From Desulfobulbus rhabdoformis (GTDB taxonomy: Bacteria; Desulfobacterota; Desulfobulbia; Desulfobulbales; Desulfobulbaceae): a DNA stretch of 64,000 bases. Where the stretch lies: the NCBI RefSeq assembly GCF_016919065.1, contig NZ_JAFFQA010000018.1, positions 1 through 64,000 on the forward strand, read 5' to 3'. The position numbers and the translations under genes are program-made. Below the pieces are notes generated by a model. The model was not told the origin of the DNA and did no database searches. It worked only from the letters and a program-made list of their open reading frames with translations. Below, in pieces: positions 39,001-46,679 of this stretch (its first letter is position 1; every line of letters starts with the position of its first letter).

Positions 39001-40007
39001 GTTACCTTTTTCTTGCCCAGAATAACGGTGGGCTCGATGGCACCTGAAAATTCCGGGGTGGCCACTGCCCAGGCGGCGGCAAAGGGTGTGATCCCAACCG
39101 GGTTCTTGCGCCATTCCTCCACGGTTTCAGCATAGGGGTTGATCAGGTTAAACAGGGGGACATTGAGCTCTTCAAGTGCCAGGCGAATATCATCGTTGAT
39201 GGACGAGGCAAACTTGAGGGTAAAGGCCAGCACTATATCAACCGGAGGCTTACCGTCCACGGGTTTGAGATAGTTGGCCAGTACCTTGGGCAGGGATCCA
39301 AAACAGGGATAGACCGAGAGACCACCCGCCTCAAATTTGCGGATCATCTCATCCACTGCCTCGATCAGCCCGACCTTGAGACTGTTGTTATACAGGAGAA
39401 TAGCAACCCTGGGGTTGTCTGCCTTGAAGCCCTGTTGCTGTTCGTACCAGCGTTGATATTCGCTCAGGCTGGTGAAGTTGTGGTCACTGTCTGGGTGATG
39501 GAGGCAAATTGCTGGTTGTACCTTGAGAGGCTGATAGCTGATGGAGTCGTCAATGTGGCGATGGACAACCAGCCGAATCATATTCTCCAGATTTTTCTGG
39601 CTGGTATGGTGGTGGTAGGCCATGATGTCGGAGTCAAAAATAAAGCCCTTTTTCTGCAACCCTTCAGGATCACTGGAGTGGTTCATGGCATAGACCGTAC
39701 GACCAGCCATGAGTTGATGATCGATCATATATCTGGCCAGGTCGCCTGCCATGACATTGACCAGCACCACGGAGCAGGCAGCTACATAGACCTCTGCTTG
39801 TGGATCCTGCTCAAGTTCCGCCAGGGTGAAAAAGCGGGTCTCGATGGAACCGGGCAGGTCCAGCGCGTCTAGGGCGCGTTGCAGCTGGTAACCGTTCATG
39901 TCGATTTCCAGAAGCGCAACCTTGGCAGTTTTGGCTGCCAAGGCGTTGGAGGTCAGGGCGAAAACGAGGAAGAACAGCAGTAGAATACGGGGCGTTGATC
40001 GGTTCAC
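36048..40007 (-). CDS. Exported, membrane-anchored CobN-like cobaltochelatase subunit
   Basis: This is a CobN/BchH-type large chelatase subunit of 1319 residues, the fold that binds the tetrapyrrole during Co or Mg insertion. Unlike cytoplasmic CobN it starts with a signal peptide (LLLFFLVFALTSNALAAKTAK). It ends with a charged low-complexity linker (E/K/Q-rich, about 1215-1285), one membrane helix (WAASLFVVFVLALFIWG) and RRRR, so the body should face the periplasm. CobN landmarks are present (HLGTHATYEWLPGKQAGL, ATETSRNEGVNE, GDNYAGARQMADF). No CobS, CobT, ChlI or ChlD ATPase subunit is encoded in the window. It starts at GTG 40007, with AAGGAG in the end of the preceding gene and no gap. 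Confidence 0.93.
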   Translation of the reverse strand: MNRSTPRILLLFFLVFALTSNALAAKTAKVALLEIDMNGYQLQRALDALDLPGSIETRFFTLAELEQDPQAEVYVAACSVVLVNVMAGDLARYMIDHQLMAGRTVYAMNHSSDPEGLQKKGFIFDSDIMAYHHHTSQKNLENMIRLVVHRHIDDSISYQPLKVQPAICLHHPDSDHNFTSLSEYQRWYEQQQGFKADNPRVAILLYNNSLKVGLIEAVDEMIRKFEAGGLSVYPCFGSLPKVLANYLKPVDGKPPVDIVLAFTLKFASSINDDIRLALEELNVPLFNLINPYAETVEEWRKNPVGITPFAAAWAVATPEFSGAIEPTVILGKKKVTDPSNGRELFVGQTVDECIEFLLPRLHNWAKLQRMANKDKKVAILYYNHHQGKQNIAAAYLNVFRSLQTITTRMKAEGYQINDADKLTERGIQDMVMASGRNIGSWAPGELDALLASGGVEQVSLTEYTAWFNKLPEDFKKPVIAQWGKAEDCAIMTKDGNLVFPMVKLGNVVLLPEPARGWSDDPLKLYHDTTLYPHHQYIAAYLWLKEKFHADAMIHLGTHATYEWLPGKQAGLAPSDPPEIMLGDIPNIYPYIVDDVGEGIEAKRRGRAVIIDHLTPPMKEADLYSEYKQIHDLYHQYEIISAKGGETAGEYQKQIFDLVQQTGLDKDIGLKQFDDAAMEKIHLYLHEIDDNSLPYGLHTFGKAYSDDATDSTRALIQKQNPSADPAQIRKDLVDSPLREMNNLIRALRGEYVPPGEGNDPLRNLAAIPTGKNFYGFSPAKVPSKAAWNVGKRAAEEMISTKLAEEGKYPEKVGVVLWATETSRNEGVNESTVLALMGVEPVWDPSGRVIDTRVIPGKELNRPRIDVLINPSGLYRDMFPEKLLFLDEAVQKAMAQTDIENFLARNQATIQKALMAKGMSAEEAGEQSRFRIFTEEVGSYGTGIAEMTGSSGIWDTDASVSDVYINRVGFAIGQGKWGVKVKDTFKENLRGVDTAVHSRSTNVIGIIDTDDFFQYLGGMSLAVKNVRGEAPYTLVTMHRKKNELIVEDVAKTVGREMRTRYLNPQWIEGMKGDNYAGARQMADFAENLWGWQVTVPDAVSADKWQQVYEVYVEDKYDMDLAEFFDENSPWAYQSMTARMLETVRKGYWQPKEAVTQKLAAEYATNVVRRGVACCDHTCNNPMLNQMVVNIISMPGVLDPKIVEQFKLAIEQAAQKTLEEQTAERAELIVQLNAAPAGEQKKEQEPEEKQSKEAQEDQQQPKDDAQPSDEGTKAEKVEGYKMEEIKTTDDSTELSSSGIQWAASLFVVFVLALFIWGSRRRR

Positions 40008-42050
40008 TTACTTCTCCTTGGTTGCATCTTCTCTAGCGCTCACACTTGCCACCAGCAGGGCAAAGGTTTGATGTAGAAGAGGAGGGATTTCTGTCTGGAC
40101 AGTTGTCGGTGCCGTGATGGCGTGCCCCGCAATATGGGCGCTGAACATGGTTCGGAGCTGATCAAAAAACTGAAGATCCGTGATTAATCCTTTATCGGTA
40201 TCATCACTCAAGGCCAGCACGGTCTCGATACAACTCCTGACCAGGGGATCGGAGAAGGCGAATGCCAGTCTCTTTTTCAGCTTCGCAGGGGGCAGGGAGG
40301 AAGGATAGTGCTCAACCAACCAGGAGAGGCTGATCTGCCGTTCATCCAGCCGTTGCAAGAGAGAGCGCCCGGCCAGGATGCCGTTCTGACGACTTAGGGC
40401 CTCGGTGACGCCGGCGTGGACCGCCTTGGCAATCAGCTCGCCAATCTTGCCGTGACCGCCGGTATACTTGACCAGTTTGCCTTCCCCCTGAACCAGAATC
40501 ATCGAGTCGGTTCCTGTACCGGTTGCCCGGTAGTCCAAGGGATGCGGGGTACTGCGAATATCAAGATCCAGCAGGGCTGCGGTCTTTGCCTCGGTTGCAG
40601 TGATAATGGCGCGGGCCATGCCTTCAGGGGCCAGCTTATGGTTGGTGAGAATGATGATATTGATTGTGCCCAGAGGATGATTGTAACCAATATCCCGGGA
40701 CATGCGCTGCGCGTTACCACGTACTCCGGCGGTCACCAGGGCAACCACCTCTATGCCGCCTTCGCGTTGCACCTGGAGGGAAAGGTTATCCATATTGGCC
40801 CCGGTCATCAGCCCGGAATAACTCTGGGTGGTGTAACCGAGGTTAGTGGCAATGTCAGCGGTGACCTGATCCACGCCAAAAGCCATATGTCCCAGGCTTG
40901 CGTGCATGGGCACGTAGGTGTTGCCTACAGCCTGCATAGCATCCCGGTTGCCGTCAATGGTGGAAAGGATTGCCTGGGGGCGTTTAAAGCTCAGGATCAA
41001 AGATTTGAAGTCAGCGTCGTTGACCCTGTGGGTGACCACCTTGGCGGATGCTACATAGTCAAGATCCAAGGAAAGAGGCTGCTCGCCAAGGGGGCCGTTC
41101 GAGCTGACGGCTTGCGCAGTATCAGCCATTAGGGCAGGGTAAATGGAGGCTGCAAGAAATTGAATAGCCGCGCCAACCCGTGGGGTGACCTGGCAGACAA
41201 CTGAGCAGGGAAGGCTGATTATCCTATGGTTTTGAACCGCATTCACCTCTTGCCAGCCAGGCGTATTAAGATGGGCACGAACCTTGGACATATTGCGTTT
41301 GCAGCCATAGATGAGTTCCGGGTTGAAGTCTTTCCAGGCCTGGAGACGCACCGGCACAAAACTGCCGTTTTTGCCTTGGCGGGGCGGCAGGCCACCGGCA
41401 GCACTGATCATCTCGTTTTGAAAGGAATCATCACCTGGACTATAAAGAATTTCCTTACCAACGATGACTCGGGCGACCCGTTTACGTTGCTCCGGGGGAA
41501 GTTTTTTGAGGCGGTCCTGAACGCGCTTGATCTGTTCACGATTGGTTTGAATGATCGTCTGTGCTGCCTGCGCACAATCAACCAGGCGGCCAACGTTTTC
41601 CATGCGAGTAAACCCTGCTGCCAATGTGGTTTCCTTATAAAGCAGCACTTTGGTAGAGGCATGCGGATCATCAAGCCAGGGTGCAAGCAACTGTTGCTGG
41701 CGCGTGGACCCGATAATAAGATCGGGCCTGGCTGCTTCGATAGCCTTGGGATCAGGTTCAAAAAAACTGCCCATACTGGTTACCCGTAAACGGGCATGGG
41801 TGAGTAAATCCTCCTGGGTGATACCAACCAGAAGATTTTCCTGATGCAGGTGCATCAACAGATCGGTCACGGAGCTGATCAGACAGACGATCCGCTGTGG
41901 CGGTTGTTTGAAATGTATGTCACGCCCCAAACTGTCGGTAATTGTCAGTGGATAGTCGCTGGCCAGGGAGAGAGTGGCCATGCTCGTGAGCAGGACGAGG
42001 ACAAGAAGCCAAGAGTGAAAGGGGCGGGTTCGTTGGGCAATTTGGCGCAT
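40008..42050 (-). CDS. Exported BtuF-like corrinoid-binding protein fused to CbiZ amidohydrolase
   Basis: The 680-residue protein has a signal peptide (SWLLVLVLLTSMATLSLASD). Residues about 30-320 are a BtuF/FepB-type binding protein (SLGRDIHFKQPPQRIVCLISSVTDLL, PDLIIGS). Residues about 345-570 are CbiZ, adenosylcobinamide amidohydrolase (VVALVTAGVRGNAQRM, GTINIIILTNHKL, AIITATEAKTAAL, ATGTGTDSMILV). A C-terminal ~110-residue helical part is unassigned. CbiZ cleaves the aminopropanol side of cobinamide so that cells can rebuild their own corrinoid, normally in the cytoplasm. Here it would act outside the inner membrane on captured corrinoid. It is the second gene after a cobalamin riboswitch. 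No BtuC or BtuD is adjacent. Confidence 0.9.
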   Translation of the reverse strand: MRQIAQRTRPFHSWLLVLVLLTSMATLSLASDYPLTITDSLGRDIHFKQPPQRIVCLISSVTDLLMHLHQENLLVGITQEDLLTHARLRVTSMGSFFEPDPKAIEAARPDLIIGSTRQQQLLAPWLDDPHASTKVLLYKETTLAAGFTRMENVGRLVDCAQAAQTIIQTNREQIKRVQDRLKKLPPEQRKRVARVIVGKEILYSPGDDSFQNEMISAAGGLPPRQGKNGSFVPVRLQAWKDFNPELIYGCKRNMSKVRAHLNTPGWQEVNAVQNHRIISLPCSVVCQVTPRVGAAIQFLAASIYPALMADTAQAVSSNGPLGEQPLSLDLDYVASAKVVTHRVNDADFKSLILSFKRPQAILSTIDGNRDAMQAVGNTYVPMHASLGHMAFGVDQVTADIATNLGYTTQSYSGLMTGANMDNLSLQVQREGGIEVVALVTAGVRGNAQRMSRDIGYNHPLGTINIIILTNHKLAPEGMARAIITATEAKTAALLDLDIRSTPHPLDYRATGTGTDSMILVQGEGKLVKYTGGHGKIGELIAKAVHAGVTEALSRQNGILAGRSLLQRLDERQISLSWLVEHYPSSLPPAKLKKRLAFAFSDPLVRSCIETVLALSDDTDKGLITDLQFFDQLRTMFSAHIAGHAITAPTTVQTEIPPLLHQTFALLVASVSAREDATKEK

Positions 42051-42069
42051 GGGGAAGCTCCGGGGGATA

Positions 42070-42492
42070 TTAGTGGATGAAATACCCAGCAGACCGCCAC
42101 GAACCGTCTGTTTCCTGCATCAGGGTGAGCGTTTCAACAGCGGAATGTTTATTGGCAAAAGAGGTGAAGTAACTCAGGATACGGTAATGCCCGTCAGGGG
42201 CTCCTGGCAGGGTGGTGGTTTCCTGGCTGTTTGTAAGCTGGCGTGTGCTCATTGCTCCCAGGGGAGAGCGAACCGCTTGAATGGTTTTGGACCAATCGGC
42301 TTGGCTGACTGCATTTTGAAATAGAGATGAGGCCGCCTGCCAGCTTGCGTCATAATTACCTATATCAATGAGCTTTAACCAGTCCGCCGCAGCACGGTCT
42401 GTATCGTTTTGAGCAGTGGTTGCAGAAACAGGGGAGAGCAGAGGGGAACAGATGAATAGGGATACAAGGGCAACAGCATACAATGTTTTCAT
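42070..42492 (-). CDS. DUF4019 secreted protein
   Basis: This is a 140-residue exported protein with a signal peptide (MKTLYAVALVSLFICSPLLSP). The DUF4019 core (WLKLIDIGNYDASWQAASSLFQ, then VRSPLGAMSTRQL, PGAPDGHYRILSYFTSF and WRSAGYFI) covers nearly all of the mature part. The family has a cystatin/NTF2-like appearance and no known activity. It is the first gene after the leftward cobalamin riboswitch and terminator, so its dose should follow B12 status. Its role in corrinoid handling is only suggested by position. Confidence 0.88.
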   Translation of the reverse strand: MKTLYAVALVSLFICSPLLSPVSATTAQNDTDRAAADWLKLIDIGNYDASWQAASSLFQNAVSQADWSKTIQAVRSPLGAMSTRQLTNSQETTTLPGAPDGHYRILSYFTSFANKHSAVETLTLMQETDGSWRSAGYFIH

Positions 42493-42571
42493 AGATCCTC
42501 CTGGCTGTATGTCACAGCGTTAGGTGAGAGGTTAGTGGTGCACCTCGAATCCCACGATCAAGCTGGAACGA

Positions 42572-42614
42572 CAAAAAAAAATCCCGGATCGATTTTAAAA
42601 AAACGATCCGGGAT
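42572..42614 (-). terminator. Riboswitch-controlled intrinsic terminator (leftward operon)
   Basis: Read on the minus strand, ATCCCGGATCG pairs with CGATCCGGGAT around an A/T loop and is followed by a run of T. It sits about 65 bp beyond the B12 box and 80 bp before the first gene. It is the expected expression platform. Confidence 0.88.
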
Positions 42615-42679
42615 GTCCCTGTTGTACCCGTAGATATGTACTGAGTGCGCCCCCGTCCACGAGGCAATCACTCTTTTTT

Positions 42680-42872
42680 TCAGGCAGGTCTTCTGACTTA
42701 CGGATTTACCTACTTACTGCGCCTTCCCAACCTGTTGCGATTCAGCGTGATTTGTGAACCGACAGTAAAGGTCAGTGACATGATGCAGTTTTCGTCCCCG
42801 AATACAGCAGCGGGCCTGTCTCCGATTCTCACGGAGTTCCCTATTAAGCTCAACGAGCACCTGAAATTCAGC
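42680..42872 (-). promoter_or_regulatory. Cobalamin riboswitch (leftward operon)
   Basis: The minus-strand leader carries the conserved cobalamin aptamer parts in order. They are CAGGTGC at the 5' side, TAGGGAACTCCGTG, the core GACAGGCCCGCTGCTGT, CATGTCACTG, TTGGGAAGGCGC, and the B12 box AGTCAGAAGACCTGCC at the 3' end. It precedes DUF4019, btuF-cbiZ and cobN, predicting repression when cobalamin is abundant. Confidence 0.93.
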
Positions 42873-43115
42873 CTTGTTTAGACGTTTTCTGCTGAAAGTC
42901 AAGAGGAAAGTTTGTAAGAATAATTCTTGTACTGTACTTTTGTATCTCACTTTGTGGTTCTGCAATAAAAAAAAATAAGCTAAAGAGTGAAGGTTTTGCG
43001 AAGGTTTGCAATACGTTGAGAAGTGCGTAATCTGTTAAAAATTAAACAGTATAATCCGTTTTGTCTTTTTAAAAAATTCTTGACAAATTGCTGCTTATCG
43101 GTTCTATCCCAAAGT

Positions 43116-43275
43116 GTTCAGGTGTTTTACGAAACCTAAAAGGGAACCTCGTGCAATTCGAGGACGGGCCCGCCGCTGTGACCGGGGACGAACACTGCAT
43201 CATGTCACTGATCTCGTAATGATTGGGAAGACGCAGTTTGTAGGAAGATCCGGAAGTCAGAAGACCTGCCTGAAC
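43116..43275 (+). promoter_or_regulatory. Cobalamin riboswitch (rightward operon)
   Basis: The plus-strand aptamer has GTTCAGGTG, AAAGGGAACCTCGTGCAATTC, GACGGGCCCGCCGCTGT, CATGTCACTG, TTGGGAAGACGC and the B12 box AGTCAGAAGACCTGCC. It is divergent from the riboswitch at 42680-42872, with about 240 bp between the two 5' ends for both promoters. It precedes the DUF3450-ExbB-ExbD-TonB operon. Confidence 0.93.
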
Positions 43276-43348
43276 GGTCATGGTAACGACTGCGAGGACG
43301 GCAGCGTTCCCGGTAAGCTGTATTTTCCTGCGGATAAACAGGGCTATC

Positions 43349-43381
43349 CCGGATCGAGTTTTTTCGATCCGGTTTTTTTTT
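43349..43381 (+). terminator. Riboswitch-controlled intrinsic terminator (rightward operon)
   Basis: CCGGATCGA pairs with TCGATCCGG around a T-rich loop and is followed by nine T residues. It lies between the aptamer and the DUF3450 start, and its stem sequence matches the terminators of the other two riboswitches in this window. Confidence 0.88.
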
Positions 43382-43451
43382 GCCCTCCACTCTCCCGGAA
43401 ACCCGGTCATCCTCGCTCCCAGGTGTTGAACCCTAGCCTTGCGAGAAACCC

Positions 43452-44225
43452 GTGGTTTTTTTTCGTTCTTTTTTTTCTTCTCTGCTCTGCCTGATGCTGT
43501 TGTCAGCACTCCCTCAGGCACGGGCCACCCAAACCCAACAACGCGTGGAAAAGCCACTTCGTCAGGCTGTTGATACCAGGCAATCTGCCCAGAAAACAGT
43601 TGACGCCTGGCGTGATGACCGAGAACGGCTGACGGCCCAATACGAACTGCTCGAAGAAGAAATCAAGCAGTTGCAGGAGCGCCACGACGACCTCAAGGTA
43701 GCGGTAGAGGCAACTCAAGAGCGTCTGACCTCAAAAAAAGACCAATTACAGGAAATTGCCAGAATTACCGGCGAGATCACGCCTTTTCTTGATCAACTTT
43801 TTCAACAACTCATTGAGGTATCCCGGTCGGGTCCTCCTTTTCTGCAGAGCGAGCGGCAGCAACGCCAGGAAAAACTGCAGGCAATGATCAATGACCCCTC
43901 AATCAGTGTCGGTGAAAAGTACAGACGGTTGATGGAAGGGCTGCTGGTCGAAGCAGAATACGGCACGACCACTGAAGTCTATCAGGATCATATTGAACTT
44001 GGTGGGCAGCCAACCCTGGTAGATGTGTTTCGCTTTGGCCGTCTTAACCTTTTTTACCTTACTCTGGATCAGGCCAGTTGCGGATTTTTCAACGAGGCCG
44101 ACCAGAAGTGGCAGGCACTTGAGCCCTCTGCTCTTCGTCCCCTGAAATCGGCAGTGGCTATGGCTGCCAAGCGTCAACCCGTTGAGCTTGTGAGCCTGCC
44201 CATCGGAAGGATGGTGCAGCCATGA
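43452..44225 (+). CDS. DUF3450 exported coiled-coil protein
   Basis: The 257-residue protein starts at GTG 43452, with a signal peptide (FFSSLLCLMLLSALPQARA). A long coiled coil follows at about 45-110 (YELLEEEIKQLQERHDDLK) and a conserved C-terminal part (RRLMEGLLVEAEYGTTTEVY, GRLNLFYLTLD). DUF3450 proteins regularly precede ExbB-ExbB-ExbD-TonB genes and are thought to be periplasmic accessories of that motor. The stop overlaps the next gene by 4 bp. ATG 43494 is an alternative start but would remove most of the signal peptide. Confidence 0.87.
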   Translation: MVFFRSFFSSLLCLMLLSALPQARATQTQQRVEKPLRQAVDTRQSAQKTVDAWRDDRERLTAQYELLEEEIKQLQERHDDLKVAVEATQERLTSKKDQLQEIARITGEITPFLDQLFQQLIEVSRSGPPFLQSERQQRQEKLQAMINDPSISVGEKYRRLMEGLLVEAEYGTTTEVYQDHIELGGQPTLVDVFRFGRLNLFYLTLDQASCGFFNEADQKWQALEPSALRPLKSAVAMAAKRQPVELVSLPIGRMVQP

Positions 44226-45658
44226 GAAAGTTGATTCTGCTGCTGCTCCCCTTTTGGGCTGCAGCTTGTCTGACCGCTTCACTTGAAGCCGCAGATATGC
44301 GAGAGCTGCCGCACAAGGCTCAGCAGGTCAAAGACGAACTGGCGAGAAAGGCCTTGGCAGAAAAGGCGGAAGCCGCGCGAGAAGCTGCTGCGACCAGGGC
44401 CAAGGTTTTTGCCGACAGACGGGCGCTGGAAAACGCTGTCGCACAACTCGAGGCAGAAAAAAAGCAGTTATCCAGCCAGGTCGAAACCTTGGAAAAATCC
44501 AGTACTGAGCTGGCAGAGGAAGAGACCGCGGTCAATGAAGAGCTCGCCCAGACCGATGGCATGATAAAAGAGCTTGTTGGCCAGATACGTATTAACGCCA
44601 AGGACCTGGACACGCTGATCAGTCAAAATCCCCAATCAGGTGTTGGACCAGCACCGTCATCGTTTCTGGCAGCGGTTGCAGACGATGAGCGTTTTCCCGG
44701 CATGGACGATGTGCGTGCCATGGCTGAGGCGCTGCTGACGCAAATTAAGGGATCCGGAGAGGTGCGCCTGGAAAAGGGCACCATCATTGATCGCACCGGG
44801 CGAGAGGTTGAGGCGGATATTCTCTTTATCGGTCCCTTTACCGCGGCCTATCACTTGCCGGAGGAGACCGGCTTTCTCAATCATTCTTCGGATGGCAGTA
44901 AACTCTACGCTCTCTCCCGTCTTCCTGCAAAGGGCCTGCAAAAACAACTTGCTCAATACATGAGTGGGCAAGCTGACTCTGTTCCCGTTGATATTGGTCG
45001 GGGCGCCGCACTGCGCCAACTGAGCCATCGACTCAGTTTCAGCGACCAGGTCACCAAGGGCGGGCCCATTGTCTGGCCCATTCTCGCCATCCTGGTCATA
45101 GGGTTGTTGATCGTGGCCGAACGGACGATCAAGCTCCTGCGGAATCGACACGCTAAGTTGCCTTTGATTGATACGATTCGCCAGCAGAGTCGCGAAGGTG
45201 ATTGGGCTGGCTGCGAGCAGGCCTGCAGCGAGGCAGAGGGAAAACCTCTGGGGCGAGTCCTCCTGGCCGGAGTGCAGGCGCGGGATCTGCAACGTGAGGA
45301 TCTGGAAAACACCCTCCAGGAGGCCATTCTCAAAGAGATACCAGGGCTGGAACACTTTCTCTCCACCCTTGGCATGTTGACCGCCATCGCTCCCCTGCTC
45401 GGGCTGCTGGGGACGGTCACCGGTATGATCAACGTCTTCCACGTGATCACCCTTTATGGAGCCAGTGACCCGCGACTCATGTCCGGTGGTATTTCCGAGG
45501 CCCTGGTCACCACCATGCTCGGTCTTTCGGTGGCCATTCCCCTGATGCTGCTCCATAACATGCTCACCCGTGGTGTGGATCGCATGGTGGGGGATCTTGA
45601 AGAGCAGGCGGTCTCCCTGGTGAATATTATTCACCGGCGGCGGGAGCAGCAATGCTGA
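44222..45658 (+). CDS. Long ExbB-type proton-channel protein with periplasmic coiled coil
   Basis: The protein has 478 residues, with a signal peptide, a long periplasmic coiled coil (about 25-130, E/A/K-rich) and a small domain to about 270. The MotA/TolQ/ExbB channel follows: helix GPIVWPILAILVIGLLIVAER, then MLTAIAPLLGLLGTVTGMINVF, then EALVTTMLGLSVAIPLMLLHNML. It is about twice the size of ordinary ExbB. Such long forms occur with DUF3450 and a second ExbB in TonB operons, probably reaching toward the receptor or TonB in the periplasm. It overlaps DUF3450 by 4 bp and exbB by 7 bp. Confidence 0.9.
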   Translation: MRKLILLLLPFWAAACLTASLEAADMRELPHKAQQVKDELARKALAEKAEAAREAAATRAKVFADRRALENAVAQLEAEKKQLSSQVETLEKSSTELAEEETAVNEELAQTDGMIKELVGQIRINAKDLDTLISQNPQSGVGPAPSSFLAAVADDERFPGMDDVRAMAEALLTQIKGSGEVRLEKGTIIDRTGREVEADILFIGPFTAAYHLPEETGFLNHSSDGSKLYALSRLPAKGLQKQLAQYMSGQADSVPVDIGRGAALRQLSHRLSFSDQVTKGGPIVWPILAILVIGLLIVAERTIKLLRNRHAKLPLIDTIRQQSREGDWAGCEQACSEAEGKPLGRVLLAGVQARDLQREDLENTLQEAILKEIPGLEHFLSTLGMLTAIAPLLGLLGTVTGMINVFHVITLYGASDPRLMSGGISEALVTTMLGLSVAIPLMLLHNMLTRGVDRMVGDLEEQAVSLVNIIHRRREQQC

Positions 45659-46269
45659 TCGCTGATGGCTGGTATAGCCTTGCCACCTATTTCCGTACCG
45701 GTGGCCCTGTCATGGTGCCCCTGTTGCTGGTAAGTCTGACCATGTGGCTTTTGATTGCCGAGCGGGCCCTGGTTTTGCGCAGGCTCTCGGTGCATACCTT
45801 CTCTGGCCCTGCTGCTTTGAAATGTATCCACGAAAAACAGTTGCCCGAATCCCAGGATGGCGGCGCAGTGGGGGTGCTGATCCTGTGTTTTCTTGATCGT
45901 TGTTCAGGCGATCCAAATCTTGATCGCAACATCCTCGATGAGCTGGTCCTCTCCCTGAACCGCAGCCTGACAAAATACCTGCCCCTGATTGGCGTCCTGG
46001 CAGCCATTGCGCCGCTGCTTGGCCTTTTGGGTACGGTGACCGGTATGATGTCCACCTTTGATGTTATGTCGCTTTTTGGCACCGGTGATGCCAAGGGAAT
46101 GGCAGGCGGAATCTCCGAAGCCCTGGTGACTACGCAGACCGGCCTGATCGTCGCCATCCCTGGTTTGTATATGAAAAATTTTCTTGAACGACGGGCCCAG
46201 GCACTCAGAAGGCAGTTGACTGTCACCGGGTTCTACCTGCGCCGTCATCTTCAGGAGGCACCATGCTGA
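45652..46269 (+). CDS. exbB: ExbB proton-channel subunit of the TonB motor
   Basis: ExbB forms the pentameric proton channel that energises TonB. The 205-residue protein has the first helix VMVPLLLVSLTMWLLIAERAL, then VLAAIAPLLGLLGTVTGMMSTF and EALVTTQTGLIVAIPGLYM. These carry the Thr residues of the proton path and the G-L-L-G-T-V-x-G motif. It overlaps the long ExbB upstream and exbD downstream by 7 bp each. Confidence 0.93.
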   Translation: MLIADGWYSLATYFRTGGPVMVPLLLVSLTMWLLIAERALVLRRLSVHTFSGPAALKCIHEKQLPESQDGGAVGVLILCFLDRCSGDPNLDRNILDELVLSLNRSLTKYLPLIGVLAAIAPLLGLLGTVTGMMSTFDVMSLFGTGDAKGMAGGISEALVTTQTGLIVAIPGLYMKNFLERRAQALRRQLTVTGFYLRRHLQEAPC

Positions 46270-46679
46270 ACATCGCCCGCAGCAGACGCGTCCGCTCGAC
46301 TCCGGGCCTTGATATCGCGCCTCTGATCGACATGGTTTTTATTTTGTTGATCTTTTTTCTGGTGAACACCTCTTTTGTCAAGGAGACCGGGATCGAGGTC
46401 TCACGCCCCACTGCCTCAACCGCCACTCTGGAGAAAAAACGTTCTGTTTTGATCGCCATCTCTGCGGATAATCGCATCTTCATGGAGCAGCGCGAGATCG
46501 ATATGCGTGCGGTCCGGGCCAATGTGGAACGTGCTCTGGCCGAAAATCCAGAGGCAGCCGTGATTGTCATTGCCGATAAAACCAGTGCCACCGGGACCGC
46601 CATTCGGGTTATGGATGGCTGCCGCATGGCCGGTGCGGTCAATGTCTCGTTGGCAGCCAGTCTGCCTCAGGGATCCTGA
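46263..46679 (+). CDS. exbD: ExbD subunit of the TonB motor
   Basis: ExbD is the single-pass rotor peptide inside the ExbB channel. The 138-residue protein has the essential Asp in LDIAPLIDMVFILLIFFLVNTSF (D of LID) and a periplasmic domain ending in a G-A-V-N-V-S-L strand. It overlaps exbB by 7 bp and shares one base with tonB. Confidence 0.94.
   Translation: MLNIARSRRVRSTPGLDIAPLIDMVFILLIFFLVNTSFVKETGIEVSRPTASTATLEKKRSVLIAISADNRIFMEQREIDMRAVRANVERALAENPEAAVIVIADKTSATGTAIRVMDGCRMAGAVNVSLAASLPQGS

Noticed and set aside
37953..39047. 364-codon plus-strand frame opposite cobN
   Set aside because: Antisense shadow of CobN with no recognisable domain.
36048..40007. Magnesium chelatase BchH or ordinary cytoplasmic CobN
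   Set aside because: Signal peptide, C-terminal membrane anchor and the cobalamin riboswitch context argue against both photosynthetic BchH and cytoplasmic CobN.
44657..45652. 331-codon minus-strand frame opposite the long exbB gene
   Set aside because: Antisense shadow; the plus strand encodes recognised channel motifs and overlaps its neighbours in an operon.
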